From positions 5,208,001 through 5,272,000 of the forward strand of contig NZ_LN831029.1 of the NCBI RefSeq assembly GCF_001457475.1: 64,000 nt of DNA. Reading direction: 5' to 3'. Each line of letters opens with the position of its first letter. Within the stretch, counting starts at the first letter, position 1. Under the pieces are notes generated by a model, which saw nothing but the letters and a program-made list of their open reading frames with translations, made no database searches and was not told where the DNA came from. Below, in pieces: positions 24,831 through 34,175 of the stretch. Both the position numbers and the translations under genes were made by a program. The DNA comes from Achromobacter xylosoxidans. Lineage in GTDB: Bacteria; Pseudomonadota; Gammaproteobacteria; Burkholderiales; Burkholderiaceae_B.

Positions 24831-26039
24831 ATGAAACACCTCAACCGCGTGCTCGTGGCCGCTACCTTCGCGGCCGCCCCTTTCATTGCCGGCAACGCAT
24901 CGGCACAAGACACCAAAACCCTGATTCTGGGCGTATCCGCCCCGATGTCGGGCGCCGCAGCCACCTGGGGGCTGGGGCAGGAATGGACCGCCAAGCAGGC
25001 GGCCAAGGAGATCAACGACGCAGGAGGAGTGAAGATCGGTGGAACGACCTACAAGTTCGAGGTTCGCGCGTACGACAATAAATACAACGCGGCTGAAGGC
25101 ACAAAGGTCGCGCAGAACATCGTCAACCGCGACAAGTCGCGCTACGTCGTCGGCAGCATCGGCACCGCCCCCATTTTGGCGTTGCAGTCGCTCACCGAAC
25201 GCAACCAAGTCATCCTGTTCACCTCCGCCTGGGGCAAAACCGTCAAGGGGCCAACCAAACCCTACACCCTGACACAGTCAAGCACACCGTTCGAAATCCT
25301 GGAACCGCTGTATGCGTACGTCAAGAGCAAGCATGGAGCCATCAAGACCGTTGCCATGCTCAACCCCAACGACGCAACTGGCAAGGAGACCGAACCGGTC
25401 GCGAAAAAGGCGTGGGAAAAACTCGGCGTAAAGGTGGTCTCCGTCAACTGGTATGAGCGCGGCACCACGCAGTTCCAACCTATCGCCCAGAAGCTGGCGG
25501 CGGTGAAGCCCGACGTCATTGATCTCGGGGTGGCGCCACCCGCAGATGCGGGCGTGTTGTTCCGGGAGTTGAGCGTGCTGGGCTGGGAAGGCGTCAAAGT
25601 GCAGCCCGTGGGAACTGGAGCCGCACAGCTCGTGGACATTGGCGGCAAGGCCGCCGATGGCGTGTACATGGGGTTTTCGGGCGACTACGCAGGAGCGCAG
25701 GCGACCAACAAACAGCGTGAGCTCAACGAAGGCATGAAAAAGGCCGTTGGAGAATCGCTCAACCCGCTGCAGCTTGCGCCCTACGACTCCGTATACGCCC
25801 TGAAAGCCGGCATGGAAGCCGCGCAAAGCGTGGAGCCCGCCGAGATCCTGAAAGTGCTTCCCAAGATCGTCTTCGACACATCCTACGGCAAGACCGCTTT
25901 CGGCGGCGAGGTCACCTACGGCTCGCCCCAGCAATTGCTCATTCCCGTCATGATCACCCAGATCCAGGATGGCAAGTTGGTCGAGGTGGAACGCGTGGTG
26001 CCGCAAGAGCTTCAGCAACGCCTGACGCAGGGTAAGTAA
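24831..26039 (+). CDS. Liv-type ABC importer, periplasmic binding protein
   Basis: The 402-residue protein has a Sec signal (MKHLNRVLVAATFAAAPFIA, cleavage near NASA-QD) and a type-I periplasmic binding fold of the LivJ/LivK family: LILGVSAPMSGAAATWG, then KIGGTTYKFEVRAYDNKYN. It delivers an amide, amino acid or aromatic/branched acid to the membrane complex encoded next. In catabolic clusters such proteins often bind aromatic or alicyclic acids rather than leucine, so a cargo-specific ligand is probable. Confidence 0.92.
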   Translation: MKHLNRVLVAATFAAAPFIAGNASAQDTKTLILGVSAPMSGAAATWGLGQEWTAKQAAKEINDAGGVKIGGTTYKFEVRAYDNKYNAAEGTKVAQNIVNRDKSRYVVGSIGTAPILALQSLTERNQVILFTSAWGKTVKGPTKPYTLTQSSTPFEILEPLYAYVKSKHGAIKTVAMLNPNDATGKETEPVAKKAWEKLGVKVVSVNWYERGTTQFQPIAQKLAAVKPDVIDLGVAPPADAGVLFRELSVLGWEGVKVQPVGTGAAQLVDIGGKAADGVYMGFSGDYAGAQATNKQRELNEGMKKAVGESLNPLQLAPYDSVYALKAGMEAAQSVEPAEILKVLPKIVFDTSYGKTAFGGEVTYGSPQQLLIPVMITQIQDGKLVEVERVVPQELQQRLTQGK

Positions 26040-26076
26040 TCAGAACGCCGGACGGCGATGGGTCGGGGGAGACAAG

Positions 26077-26952
26077 TTGGACGTTTACATGCAATTGATC
26101 ATGAACAGTATGCAGATCGCCGCGGCGTACATATTGTTCTCACTGGGGCTGACGCTCATATTCGGCGTCATGCGTATCGTCAACTTCGCACACGGAGAAT
26201 TCTTCACGCTGCCGTTGCTGGTCATGGGGGTAACAGTCCCCTTCCTGGCCAGCGGAACCTTGCCGCTTTTTGCATCGTATGCGCTGGGCGGCGTGCTGGG
26301 GATTACGCTCACGCTGCTGCTAGGCGGCTTGATCTACAAGTTCGCCTTGCAGCGATTCCAGCGTGACATGACGGGGTCCTTCGTCGTGTCGGTAGGCTTG
26401 TCGCTCCTGCTGCAAGGCATCTTCCTTGAGTCATTCGGCGGCGTGCCCAATAAACTTCCCGCTCTTGTCGAAGGAACGGTGAACATCCTGGGGGCCTATA
26501 TCACCATGCAACGGCTGATCATCACTTGCTGCGCGTTGCTGGTGGCTGTTCTGATGTGCTGGACTATCGCGTCGAGCCGCCTGGGAAAGGCCTTGCGCGC
26601 AGTCTCAGAAGACCATGAGGCCGCGATGCTGCAAGGCATACCCTACCGCCGTATCGCCCTGGCCGGCTTCTTCATCGCGACCTCGCTCGCGGCGACCGCG
26701 GCGGTGTTGCTGTCTCCCGTGACCGTGTCCAGCCCGATCATCGGCAGCGACTATCTCATCCGCGGGTTCATCGCAATCGTGATCGGCGGTCTGGGCAGCA
26801 TCCCGGGAGCCATCCTGGGCAGCTTGTTGATCGCCATCATTGAAAGCCTGGGCGGCTACTACTTCGATCCCACCTGGGCCACGATCACGATGTTCGCCCT
26901 GACCATGTTCGTACTGCTGGTTCGTCCGAAGGGAATTCTCGGAAATGGCTAA
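26077..26952 (+). CDS. Liv-type ABC importer, LivH-like permease
   Basis: The 291-residue inner-membrane protein has about eight helices. It shows the LivH opening YILFSLGLTLIFGVMRIVNF followed by AHGEFF, and the C-terminal GGLGSIPGAILGSLLIAIIE motif that contacts the ATPase. The ATG at 26077 is used although a weaker start is possible. It overlaps the LivM-like gene by 8 bases. Confidence 0.93.
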   Translation: MDVYMQLIMNSMQIAAAYILFSLGLTLIFGVMRIVNFAHGEFFTLPLLVMGVTVPFLASGTLPLFASYALGGVLGITLTLLLGGLIYKFALQRFQRDMTGSFVVSVGLSLLLQGIFLESFGGVPNKLPALVEGTVNILGAYITMQRLIITCCALLVAVLMCWTIASSRLGKALRAVSEDHEAAMLQGIPYRRIALAGFFIATSLAATAAVLLSPVTVSSPIIGSDYLIRGFIAIVIGGLGSIPGAILGSLLIAIIESLGGYYFDPTWATITMFALTMFVLLVRPKGILGNG

Positions 26953-27889
26953 ACCTATATTCACTCCCGCACTCGCCTCGCTAGGCTTGGTGGCGCTCTC
27001 AGCCGGCCTGCTACAAGGCGGGGGGCTGGCCGCAAGCCTCGTCCTGTGGCTGGCCGTCAATGTACTGATCACGGCAAGCTTTCGCTTCGTGACCCTCATC
27101 GGGGAGCTCAATTTTGCCGTCGCCGGCTTCGTGGGGCTTGGCGCCTACATGGCTGGGGTCGGCAGCGTAACGCTCAATTGGCCCTTCTTGCTGACGCTGG
27201 CCGCCAGCGCGGTCTTCGCGGGACTGATCAGCCTGGTGTTCGGCTACATCACATTGCGCGCCAAGGGCCCCTACTTCATGCTCATCAGCTTCGCCTTCAC
27301 GGAGGTGATCCGCATGATCTACACCAAGACCGAAGCGATCGGCGGCAGTTCCGGCATGGTGGGAATTTTCCCGCCAGCCTACCTTGACGGCTATTTCCCC
27401 GCGCTCGTCGTGGCCATGGTTCTTGCGCTGCTCTGGGCGCTCTGGTCGATCGAGAAATCCGACTTCGGAAAGGTCCTCGTGGCCATACGCAATAACGACG
27501 CGATCGTCGAGACCGTGGGCATCAATGTGCACCTGACGAAGGTAATTTGCCTGGGCATTTCCTCGGTAGTCGCCGGCATCGCGGGCGCATTGCTGGCCTA
27601 CTCGAACAACGTGATCAGCCCGGGAGACTTCGGCTTCCTGCTGGCGGTGTATGCCTTGGCGTATCTGAAGGTTGGCGGAGAGTCGCACATCTTGGGCGCG
27701 GTGGTCGGGGCGGTCGTGCTGACACTGCTAGGCCAGTTCGCGCTGAGCTTCGGCCCGTACGAGCATATCTTCTACGGCGCGGCCATCGTCATCTCGGTGC
27801 TGTTGATGCCCGGAGGCTTGATCGGGCTGGGCCGTCATTTCAACAAACGCGCGCCCAGGCTGAGACCCGTGGCGAAACCTCAAGGCTGA
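26945..27889 (+). CDS. Liv-type ABC importer, LivM-like permease
   Basis: The 314-residue second permease has about nine helices. The motifs GELNFAVAGFVGLGAYMAG, LRAKGPYFMLISFAFTEVIR and the coupling region GILAY/GGESHILGAVVGAV-like segment identify it. It starts inside the LivH-like gene and ends 7 bases before the first ATPase gene, so the three are translated as a unit. Confidence 0.93.
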   Translation: MAKPIFTPALASLGLVALSAGLLQGGGLAASLVLWLAVNVLITASFRFVTLIGELNFAVAGFVGLGAYMAGVGSVTLNWPFLLTLAASAVFAGLISLVFGYITLRAKGPYFMLISFAFTEVIRMIYTKTEAIGGSSGMVGIFPPAYLDGYFPALVVAMVLALLWALWSIEKSDFGKVLVAIRNNDAIVETVGINVHLTKVICLGISSVVAGIAGALLAYSNNVISPGDFGFLLAVYALAYLKVGGESHILGAVVGAVVLTLLGQFALSFGPYEHIFYGAAIVISVLLMPGGLIGLGRHFNKRAPRLRPVAKPQG

Positions 27890-27896
27890 GGGTTTC

Positions 27897-28631
27897 ATGG
27901 AAAACCAAGTACTACTGAAAGTCGACGGGATGAGCCGTCGCTTTGGCGGCCTTGTGGCGGTCAAGGATCTGAGTTTCGAAGTTCGCAAGGGAGAGATCCT
28001 AGGCCTCATCGGCCCCAACGGCGCCGGCAAGAGCACCACCTTCAACGTGGTAAGCGGCTATTACCGGCCGTCCGGCGGCAGCTTGACATTCATGGGCCGC
28101 GACATCACCGGCCAGAGCGCCGCCCGGATTGCCCGGCAGGGCCTAGTCCGCACGTTCCAGCACGACAGCATGCTGCGCGACATGACCGTCTACGACAATA
28201 TCGTCGTCGGCACCTTCGCCACGCTGCGCAACAAGGCGGAACGCGATGCGCGCGTGCGCGAAACTGCGGCTCTCATGGGCTTGGCCGATGTCCTGCACGA
28301 AATCGCGGGCAATCTGTCGCACGGCCTGCAACGCCTCGTCAGCATCGCCATCGCTTTTGCCGCTCGCCCGACCCTGCTGTGCCTGGACGAACCGCTGACC
28401 GGCCTGAACCAGACCGAGGCCGTCTCCGTCCTGTCGATCTTTCGCAAGATGCGCGAAGCATACGGCGTCTCCATGCTGCTCGTGGAGCACAACATGAAGG
28501 CAGTCATGGACATTTGCGACCGCATCGTGGTGCTGGACTACGGCGTGTTTCTGGCCACCGGCACTCCTGCCGAGATACAGCGAGACCCGCGCGTGATTTC
28601 TGCCTATCTGGGGAAGCGGCATGAACAATAA
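27897..28631 (+). CDS. Liv-type ABC importer, LivG-like ATPase
   Basis: The 244-residue ATPase has Walker A GPNGAGKSTT, the Liv-type signature NLSHGLQRLVSIAIA and Walker B LLCLDEPLTGL, then the switch histidine in LLVEHNM. The signature helix lacks the canonical GGQ, as is usual for LivG proteins. It overlaps the next ATPase gene by 11 bases. Confidence 0.94.
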   Translation: MENQVLLKVDGMSRRFGGLVAVKDLSFEVRKGEILGLIGPNGAGKSTTFNVVSGYYRPSGGSLTFMGRDITGQSAARIARQGLVRTFQHDSMLRDMTVYDNIVVGTFATLRNKAERDARVRETAALMGLADVLHEIAGNLSHGLQRLVSIAIAFAARPTLLCLDEPLTGLNQTEAVSVLSIFRKMREAYGVSMLLVEHNMKAVMDICDRIVVLDYGVFLATGTPAEIQRDPRVISAYLGKRHEQ

Positions 28632-29343
28632 GGAAAATGTACTCGACGTCGAACGCCTCTCGGTGATGTACGGCATCGTGCCCGCGGTCAGCGGCGCAAG
28701 CTTCGCCGTGCAGCGCGGCTCGATCTCGACGATCGTCGGCTCCAACGGCGCCGGGAAGTCGACCATCATGAAAGCGTTGACAGGGTTGGTTGCCCCAGCC
28801 TCCGGACAGGTTTGCTTCTATGGCGAAGACATCACCGGTCTGGCCCCGGATGCGCTTGTCGCGCGGGGCCTGGTATTGGTTCCCGAAGGCCGACGCCTGT
28901 TCAAGGCCATGACCGTGGCGGAAAACCTGGAACTCGGCGCGTACCGCGAGAAAGACAAAAATGCCATCCTGCGGCGCATCGAGGGCGTGCTGGAGCGCTT
29001 TCCCGCATTGAAAAGCCGGCTCGATTCGCCGGCTGGGAGTCTCAGCGGCGGCCAGCAACAGATGGTTGCCGTGGGACGCGCCCTGATGGCCAAGCCTCGG
29101 CTATTACTGCTCGACGAGCCCACTATCGGGCTGGCGCCCGCCATCGTCGACACGATCGCGCAGATCATCCAGGACATCGCGGCCGAGGGCGTCGATGTGA
29201 TGCTGGTCGAGCAGAACGCCGAAATGGCGCTGGAGATCGCTACCCACGCGTTCATCCTTGAACGTGGCGAGATCCAGCTGCAAGGCCTGGCATCGGATCT
29301 GGCCAACAGCGAAGCCGTACGAAAGGCTTATCTGGGCATCTGA
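28621..29343 (+). CDS. Liv-type ABC importer, LivF-like ATPase
   Basis: The 240-residue second ATPase has Walker A GSNGAGKSTI, signature LSGGQQQMVAVGRAL, Walker B LLLLDEPTIGL and the LVEQNAEMAL switch. It completes a full five-component importer (binding protein, two permeases, two ATPases) placed inside the acyl-CoA operon. Confidence 0.94.
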   Translation: MNNKENVLDVERLSVMYGIVPAVSGASFAVQRGSISTIVGSNGAGKSTIMKALTGLVAPASGQVCFYGEDITGLAPDALVARGLVLVPEGRRLFKAMTVAENLELGAYREKDKNAILRRIEGVLERFPALKSRLDSPAGSLSGGQQQMVAVGRALMAKPRLLLLDEPTIGLAPAIVDTIAQIIQDIAAEGVDVMLVEQNAEMALEIATHAFILERGEIQLQGLASDLANSEAVRKAYLGI

Positions 29344-29389
29344 CCGGCCACCCCGCCTGATCCCATTTTCCGTTTTACGCGAGGTATAC

Positions 29390-30151
29390 ATGCATCGACT
29401 CGAAGAAAAAGTTGCCTTCATCACCGGTGGCGGCGCGGGCATCGGCCGCGCAAGCGCATTGCTGTTCGCCAAGGAAGGCGCCCAGATCGTCATCGCCGAG
29501 CGTGACGTCGCCGCGGGCGAAGAAACCGCCGCCTTGGTGGAGGCGTCGACAGGCCGCCCCGCCCTGTTCATCCAGACGGACGTCACCGAGCCCGAAAGCC
29601 TGGAAGACGCCGTCAAGCGGACCGTGGCGCGCTTCGGCCGTTTCGACGTGCTTTACAACAATGCCGGTGGCTCCACCGTGCGCGACAGCCGCGTGACCGA
29701 CGCGCCGGTGGAGGAATTCTGGTCCAAGATGAAGCTCGACCTGTTCGGCACCTGGTTGGGGTGCCGCTACGGCATCCAGGCCATGATGGATACGGGCAAC
29801 GGCGGTTCAGTCATCAATAGCACGTCCATCTTTGCCTTGATTGGTACCCACGGCAAAGACGCGTACACCGCCGCCAAGGGCGCCGTAAGTGCGCTGACCC
29901 GGTCGATGGCAGTCGAGTACGCCTCGTACCGAATCCGCGTCAACGCCGTCGCACCAGGCGCGACCGCGACAGAGCGGGTGCTCAAGCTGCTGAAGGATGA
30001 CGGTGTCACCAGCAAGTCCTTGGACGGCCAACTGTTTGGGTTGGTCCAGCCCGAGGATATCGCGCATGCGGCGCTGTATCTGGCATCCGACGAGTCTCGG
30101 TCCACGACCGGCCACATCCTTGCCGTCGACGGCGGCCTGACCATTTCATGA
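29390..30151 (+). CDS. Short-chain dehydrogenase/reductase
   Basis: The 253-residue SDR has the cofactor loop TGGGAGIGRASA (residues 12-23), NNAG at about 88, a catalytic Ser (NSTSIFAL) and the YTAAKGA motif. The start at 29390 (MHRLEEKVAF) gives the usual N-terminus. The family oxidises secondary alcohols, including 3-hydroxyacyl-CoAs and ring alcohols. It lies 46 bases after the ABC importer and before the Dabb protein, so a role in processing the imported compound is likely. Confidence 0.9.
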   Translation: MHRLEEKVAFITGGGAGIGRASALLFAKEGAQIVIAERDVAAGEETAALVEASTGRPALFIQTDVTEPESLEDAVKRTVARFGRFDVLYNNAGGSTVRDSRVTDAPVEEFWSKMKLDLFGTWLGCRYGIQAMMDTGNGGSVINSTSIFALIGTHGKDAYTAAKGAVSALTRSMAVEYASYRIRVNAVAPGATATERVLKLLKDDGVTSKSLDGQLFGLVQPEDIAHAALYLASDESRSTTGHILAVDGGLTIS

Positions 30152-30197
30152 ACCGCCCCTCGCCGGCCACCAGCCGGCACATCTGAACGGAGCCTCC

Positions 30198-30488
30198 ATG
30201 TTTCGCCATATTGTCATGCTTAGCTTCCATCACCCGCTCCCCCCGGGGGACCACGATGAAATCGTCCGCATGTGCCAGACCATCCAGGACGAACTTGCCG
30301 GCGTGCTCGAACTACGCTTTGTCACCAATTCGTCGGATAGAGCCCACTCCTACACCCACGCCTTCGTGGCGGACTTCGTTGACGCAGCCGCCCACGATGA
30401 ATACCAGCAAGCCCCCGCCCACCTGCCGCTGAAGCAAAAGATCTCGACGCTCGCCCGGCAGCTCATCGTGCTCGACTACGAAGCCTGA
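30198..30488 (+). CDS. Dabb-domain (stress-responsive alpha/beta-barrel) protein
   Basis: The 96-residue single-domain protein is a dimeric alpha/beta-barrel. The diagnostic FRHIVMLSFHHPL opening and the central HAFVADFVDAAAHDEYQQAP with HLPL are present. Relatives bind small hydrophobic or aromatic ligands, and a few are cyclases or ring-modifying enzymes. Placed between an SDR and an old-yellow-enzyme homologue, it may act on a pathway intermediate; this is inference. Confidence 0.9.
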   Translation: MFRHIVMLSFHHPLPPGDHDEIVRMCQTIQDELAGVLELRFVTNSSDRAHSYTHAFVADFVDAAAHDEYQQAPAHLPLKQKISTLARQLIVLDYEA

Positions 30489-30526
30489 GCGCGGCAATGG
30501 TCCCCCAACCGAACACAAGGAACCCC

Positions 30527-31657
30527 ATGCGCGCCACCAAGCTGTTCACCCCGTTCAAGCTGCGCGGCATCGAACTGCCCAACCGAGTGCTCATCTCGCC
30601 AATGAGCCAGTACTCCGCCGTCGACGGGATGGTGCAGGACTGGCACCGGTTCCATACGGCAGGACTGTCCCGCGGCGGTCCAGGCAGCATCATGGTGGAA
30701 GTGGCGGCGGTCACCCGCGAGGGTCGGGGGACGCCGGGCGACTTGGGTATCTGGAGCGATGAGCAGATTCCAGGACTTGCCGAACTCGCACACATCATGA
30801 CCGCTCATGGCGTAGTGCCGTCCATCCAAATAGGCCATGCCGGGCGCAAGGCAAGCACCGGACGGCCGTGGGAGGGCAACCAGCCCTTGGCGCTGGGCGC
30901 GGCGGAGTCCTCCTGGGAAACCACGGGAGCCTCATCCCTGCCCGTTCAGGACGGATGGCCGGTACCGCGTCAACTTGATACCGATGAACTGGCCAGCCTT
31001 GTCGAACGCTTCCGCGAGGCCGCCGACCGCGCGATCAGGGCCGGATACCGCCTGATCGAGATTCATGCCGCCCATGGCTACCTGCTGCACAGTTTTCTAT
31101 CCCCGGTCACCAACCAGCGACAGGACAACTACGGCGGTTCGCTCGAAAACCGGATGCGCTTTCCCTTGCAGGTCACAGCCGCGGTCCGCGACGCTCTCCC
31201 TTCGAACATCCCGCTTTCTGTCCGGATTTCCACCGTCGACGGCATTGAGGGTGGCTGGCAACTTGCCGACAGCATCGCGTTCTCGCGTGAACTGAAGCGG
31301 CTGGGTGTTGACCTGGTCGACTGCTCGTCTGGCGGAATTCAAGCCCCCGCTACGGCGGGTAAAGGCCCGCTTGCAGTCAAGCGCGGCCCTGGTTTCCAGG
31401 TACCCTTTGCACATGCGGTAAAGCGGGACGCCAACATTGCCACGATCGCCGTGGGGCTTATCGTGGATCCGCAGCAAGCCGAGACTATCTTGGCCTCTAA
31501 TCAGGCGGATCTGGTGGCGATCGGACGCGAGGCCCTGCATAACCCGAACTGGCCGCTGCATGCGCGACTGGCTTTGCAGGCCGACCCTGACTATCTCGCC
31601 TGGCCCGAGCAATACGGTTGGTGGCTCAAACGCAGGCCGAGGGTCTCGGTCGACTAG
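30527..31657 (+). CDS. Old yellow enzyme-family NADH:flavin oxidoreductase
   Basis: The 376-residue FMN TIM-barrel protein is of the YqjM/xenobiotic-reductase group. It shows LFTPFKLRGIELPNRVLISP, the IQIGHAGRKAS loop, the active-site motif EIHAAHGYLLHSFLSP and GRLENR-type SLENRMRFP. It would reduce the C=C bond of an enone or dienoyl compound with NAD(P)H. The ATG at 30527 has AAGGAA upstream. It is the last gene of the rightward operon before a 100-base interval and the iclR pair. Confidence 0.92.
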   Translation: MRATKLFTPFKLRGIELPNRVLISPMSQYSAVDGMVQDWHRFHTAGLSRGGPGSIMVEVAAVTREGRGTPGDLGIWSDEQIPGLAELAHIMTAHGVVPSIQIGHAGRKASTGRPWEGNQPLALGAAESSWETTGASSLPVQDGWPVPRQLDTDELASLVERFREAADRAIRAGYRLIEIHAAHGYLLHSFLSPVTNQRQDNYGGSLENRMRFPLQVTAAVRDALPSNIPLSVRISTVDGIEGGWQLADSIAFSRELKRLGVDLVDCSSGGIQAPATAGKGPLAVKRGPGFQVPFAHAVKRDANIATIAVGLIVDPQQAETILASNQADLVAIGREALHNPNWPLHARLALQADPDYLAWPEQYGWWLKRRPRVSVD

Positions 31658-31739
31658 CCACGAGGCTGCTGTGCCCCGCTAGGGGGCACGGTCTGCACGC
31701 AACGCCCCGTAAGTCAGCGTGCTTACCTGTAGAATCGAG

Positions 31740-31756
31740 TCTAATTTCATTTTGAT
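31740..31756. promoter_or_regulatory. Putative IclR operator before the iclR pair
   Basis: TCTAATTTCATTTTGAT lies 7 to 23 bases before the first iclR ATG. The identical 17 bases occur at 44192-44208 before the AtuA operon. This position would let the regulator repress its own gene. Confidence 0.7.
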
Positions 31757-31762
31757 GACTCG

Positions 31763-32569
31763 ATGAACACATCCGTTGACTCGTCCTCCCACAAGCCAGG
31801 CATTCGTGAAGTGCGGGTGCTGGCGCGCGGACTGACCATTCTGTTGGCTTTCGAACCTGACAACGACTGGTTGAGCAATTCCGAAATCGCGACGCTTACG
31901 GGCCTTCCCAAGCCAACCGTGTCGCGTCTTACCGCCAACCTGCTGGAAGCGGAGTACCTCCAGTACTCAGCCGAACGGGCGGCTTATCGTCTCGGCACCG
32001 CGGTGCTCGCGCTGGGATTCATCGCGGCCTCGCACCGGGATTTCGTCATGCTTGCCCGGCCGCTGATGCAGCAGTTCGCCGATCTGCACCAGGTGTCTGT
32101 GGTGCTGGCCTCGCCCGACGCCAGCAGCATGGTGTGCAACGAGGTCGCGCACAGCCGCGACATGCTTTTTACCTTGCGGGTACGTCCTGGGTCGCGCCTG
32201 CGCATAGATCGATCCGCACTGGGCAGGGCACTGATTGGCGCGATGGGCGAGGCCGAGCGCGCGGCGTTCCTTGAGAAACTTCACGCGGCCGACCCGCAGG
32301 CCTGGGAACTGCTCCGCCGCGAAGTTCCCGCCGCGATCTCGCAAATGGCGAATGACGGCTATTGCGTCGCGGCAGGCACCCTGGAAGCCGGTACCAACGG
32401 CGCCGCCGTGGTTGTCGACACACCGGATGGGCCACACACCTACGCATTGGGCTGCGCCGCGCCCTCCAACTCCCTGGATCTGCCGCGACTCGAGCAAAAG
32501 GTCATCCCGGATTTGCTCGCCCTCAAGGGCAGGCTTGAAGCCGAACTCAGCAATGTAAAGGCGGAATGA
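31763..32569 (+). CDS. IclR-family transcriptional regulator (first of a pair)
   Basis: The 268-residue protein has an N-terminal winged helix (about 18-80: GLTILLAFEPDNDWLSNSEIA, GLPKPTVSRLTANLLEAEYL) and a GAF-like effector domain in the C-terminal two thirds. Its stop overlaps the start of a second iclR gene. A 17-base element directly upstream is repeated at the promoter of the ten-gene AtuA-carboxylase operon that ends convergently nearby, so it is the best candidate regulator of that operon. Confidence 0.92.
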   Translation: MNTSVDSSSHKPGIREVRVLARGLTILLAFEPDNDWLSNSEIATLTGLPKPTVSRLTANLLEAEYLQYSAERAAYRLGTAVLALGFIAASHRDFVMLARPLMQQFADLHQVSVVLASPDASSMVCNEVAHSRDMLFTLRVRPGSRLRIDRSALGRALIGAMGEAERAAFLEKLHAADPQAWELLRREVPAAISQMANDGYCVAAGTLEAGTNGAAVVVDTPDGPHTYALGCAAPSNSLDLPRLEQKVIPDLLALKGRLEAELSNVKAE

Positions 32570-33360
32570 TCATGGTACGTACTCGCCAAGTTACACCCGC
32601 GGCGCCCCGTGACGACGCACAGGTGGATTCGCTGCGCCGCGGTCTGGAAGTGCTGCGCCTGTTCGATTTGCGCCACCGCAAGCTTACGCTGGCGGATATT
32701 GCTCGCAAGCTCGACCTGTCCCGGCCTACCACCGAAAAGCTCGTCCAGACACTGCAATCCCAGCATTTCCTGCAGGCAACAGGCAACGACAGCTACGAAC
32801 CCCATATTGCCTGCCTGACGATTGGTCGCGCGGCCAAGAAAGGCCTGGCGGTGGCCCAAGCAGCAAGGCCGCTCATGCGCGAACTGTCGGAACGCTTCGG
32901 CGTACATGTCACGCTAAGTGCTCGCGATCGGCTGCACATGCTGGTGGTCGAGCACTGCGTCCCGCCTGGCCGGGTGCAGCTTGGCCTGACCTCGGGTGCC
33001 CGTTTCCCCATGGCGGCCTCGGCCTCTGGCCGCGCCTATCTCTGGGCACGCCCGCAAGAACAACGCAGTGAACTGCTTGACATGATCGAAGGCGAAGCTC
33101 CGTCCGGCGCATCGCACCAACTGACGGATATCCTCGCCGCTTTTCGGGAACTGGAGACAACAGGATGCTGCTATCTGGCGGCGCCGGTCGCCACGCACAC
33201 CGCCTCCATCGCAACGCCCGTAAAGGCGGGTTCGGCGTTCGCATTGGCAGCTATGGCCGTTAGCGCCGAAGTCACGGAGGCCGTTATGCGGAGCCAAGTC
33301 GCGCCGGTTCTGCTGGCCATGGCCGAGCACATCGCACTATCCAGCGAAGAGGAGAACTAA
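32566..33360 (+). CDS. IclR-family transcriptional regulator (second of a pair)
   Basis: The 264-residue protein has its own winged helix (about 20-80: LRRGLEVLRLFDLRHRKLTL, LSRPTTEKLVQTLQSQHFL) and effector domain. It is clearly related to but different from its neighbour. The ATGA overlap with the first gene shows coupled translation, so the two could act together or as a heteromer. Its 3' end overlaps by 4 bases the 3' end of the convergent hydratase gene. Confidence 0.92.
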   Translation: MIMVRTRQVTPAAPRDDAQVDSLRRGLEVLRLFDLRHRKLTLADIARKLDLSRPTTEKLVQTLQSQHFLQATGNDSYEPHIACLTIGRAAKKGLAVAQAARPLMRELSERFGVHVTLSARDRLHMLVVEHCVPPGRVQLGLTSGARFPMAASASGRAYLWARPQEQRSELLDMIEGEAPSGASHQLTDILAAFRELETTGCCYLAAPVATHTASIATPVKAGSAFALAAMAVSAEVTEAVMRSQVAPVLLAMAEHIALSSEEEN

Positions 33361-34175
33361 CGCTGCTGCCGAAGTCCGCCGATTACATCGCGCACCGCTC
33401 GCACGTGCTCATCGGAAGCATGTGCGATCGCCTGAAATGCTGCCACCACATCCAGGTGGGTTGCCAGGGTATGCTGTTCCGCATCCCGTAACAGGCGCTT
33501 ATGCATGCGCAGCGCGCCCGCGGGGTGACGCGCAATGCGGCGCGCCATTTCAGAGGTGCGCGCCGCCAGCGCATCGTCCGCCGTCACCTCTGACACCAGA
33601 CCGATACGCCATGCCTCCTGTGCATCTATCGGCTCCGCGGTGAAGGCCAGCTCCATGGCTTTGGAACGTCCGATGAGTCGGGGAAGCATCCAGGCCCCCC
33701 CATCGCCAGCCACGATACCCAGGCGGGCGAAACTGACCGAAAAGCGCGCGCTCTGCGCGGCGATCCGAATATCACAGAAGCAAGCCAGATCGCAACCAGC
33801 CCCGTATGCCGGGCCGTTCACTGCGGCGATCGTTGGGATGTCAGCTTCCGCAAGGGCTACTGGCAATTGATGTACTGTTTCGCGGTAACGCGCCTGCACC
33901 TGGGCAACATCGCCGGCAGAAAATCCCTCCCGCTCAGCCATCTGGCGCAGGTCTCCCCCGGCGCAGAAGGCCTTTCCTGTGCCTGTGATGACAAGGACTC
34001 GGACAGACGGATCAGCGCTGGCTCGGCGTATGTGGCCAGCCAGCTCCAGGAACTGAGAGCCGTCGGAAAACCGATTCAGCGTATCAGGATGGTTGAGGGT
34101 GAGCGTGGCGACTCCATCATTGTCGTCGCGTCGGACAAAGGCCGGGCTGCAAGCCATGGCTACGCTCCGATCCAT
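33357..34175 (-). CDS. Enoyl-CoA hydratase/isomerase family protein
   Basis: The 272-residue crotonase-fold protein shows the first oxyanion loop GKAFCAGGDLRQM, the second loop NGPAYGAGCDLACFCDIRIA and the FARLGIVAGDGGAWMLPRL region, of the PaaG/isomerase pattern rather than classical hydratase. It is the last gene of the leftward AtuA operon and overlaps the previous hydratase by 16 bases; a start at 34157 would avoid that overlap. Confidence 0.87.
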   Translation of the reverse strand: MDRSVAMACSPAFVRRDDNDGVATLTLNHPDTLNRFSDGSQFLELAGHIRRASADPSVRVLVITGTGKAFCAGGDLRQMAEREGFSAGDVAQVQARYRETVHQLPVALAEADIPTIAAVNGPAYGAGCDLACFCDIRIAAQSARFSVSFARLGIVAGDGGAWMLPRLIGRSKAMELAFTAEPIDAQEAWRIGLVSEVTADDALAARTSEMARRIARHPAGALRMHKRLLRDAEQHTLATHLDVVAAFQAIAHASDEHVRAVRDVIGGLRQQR

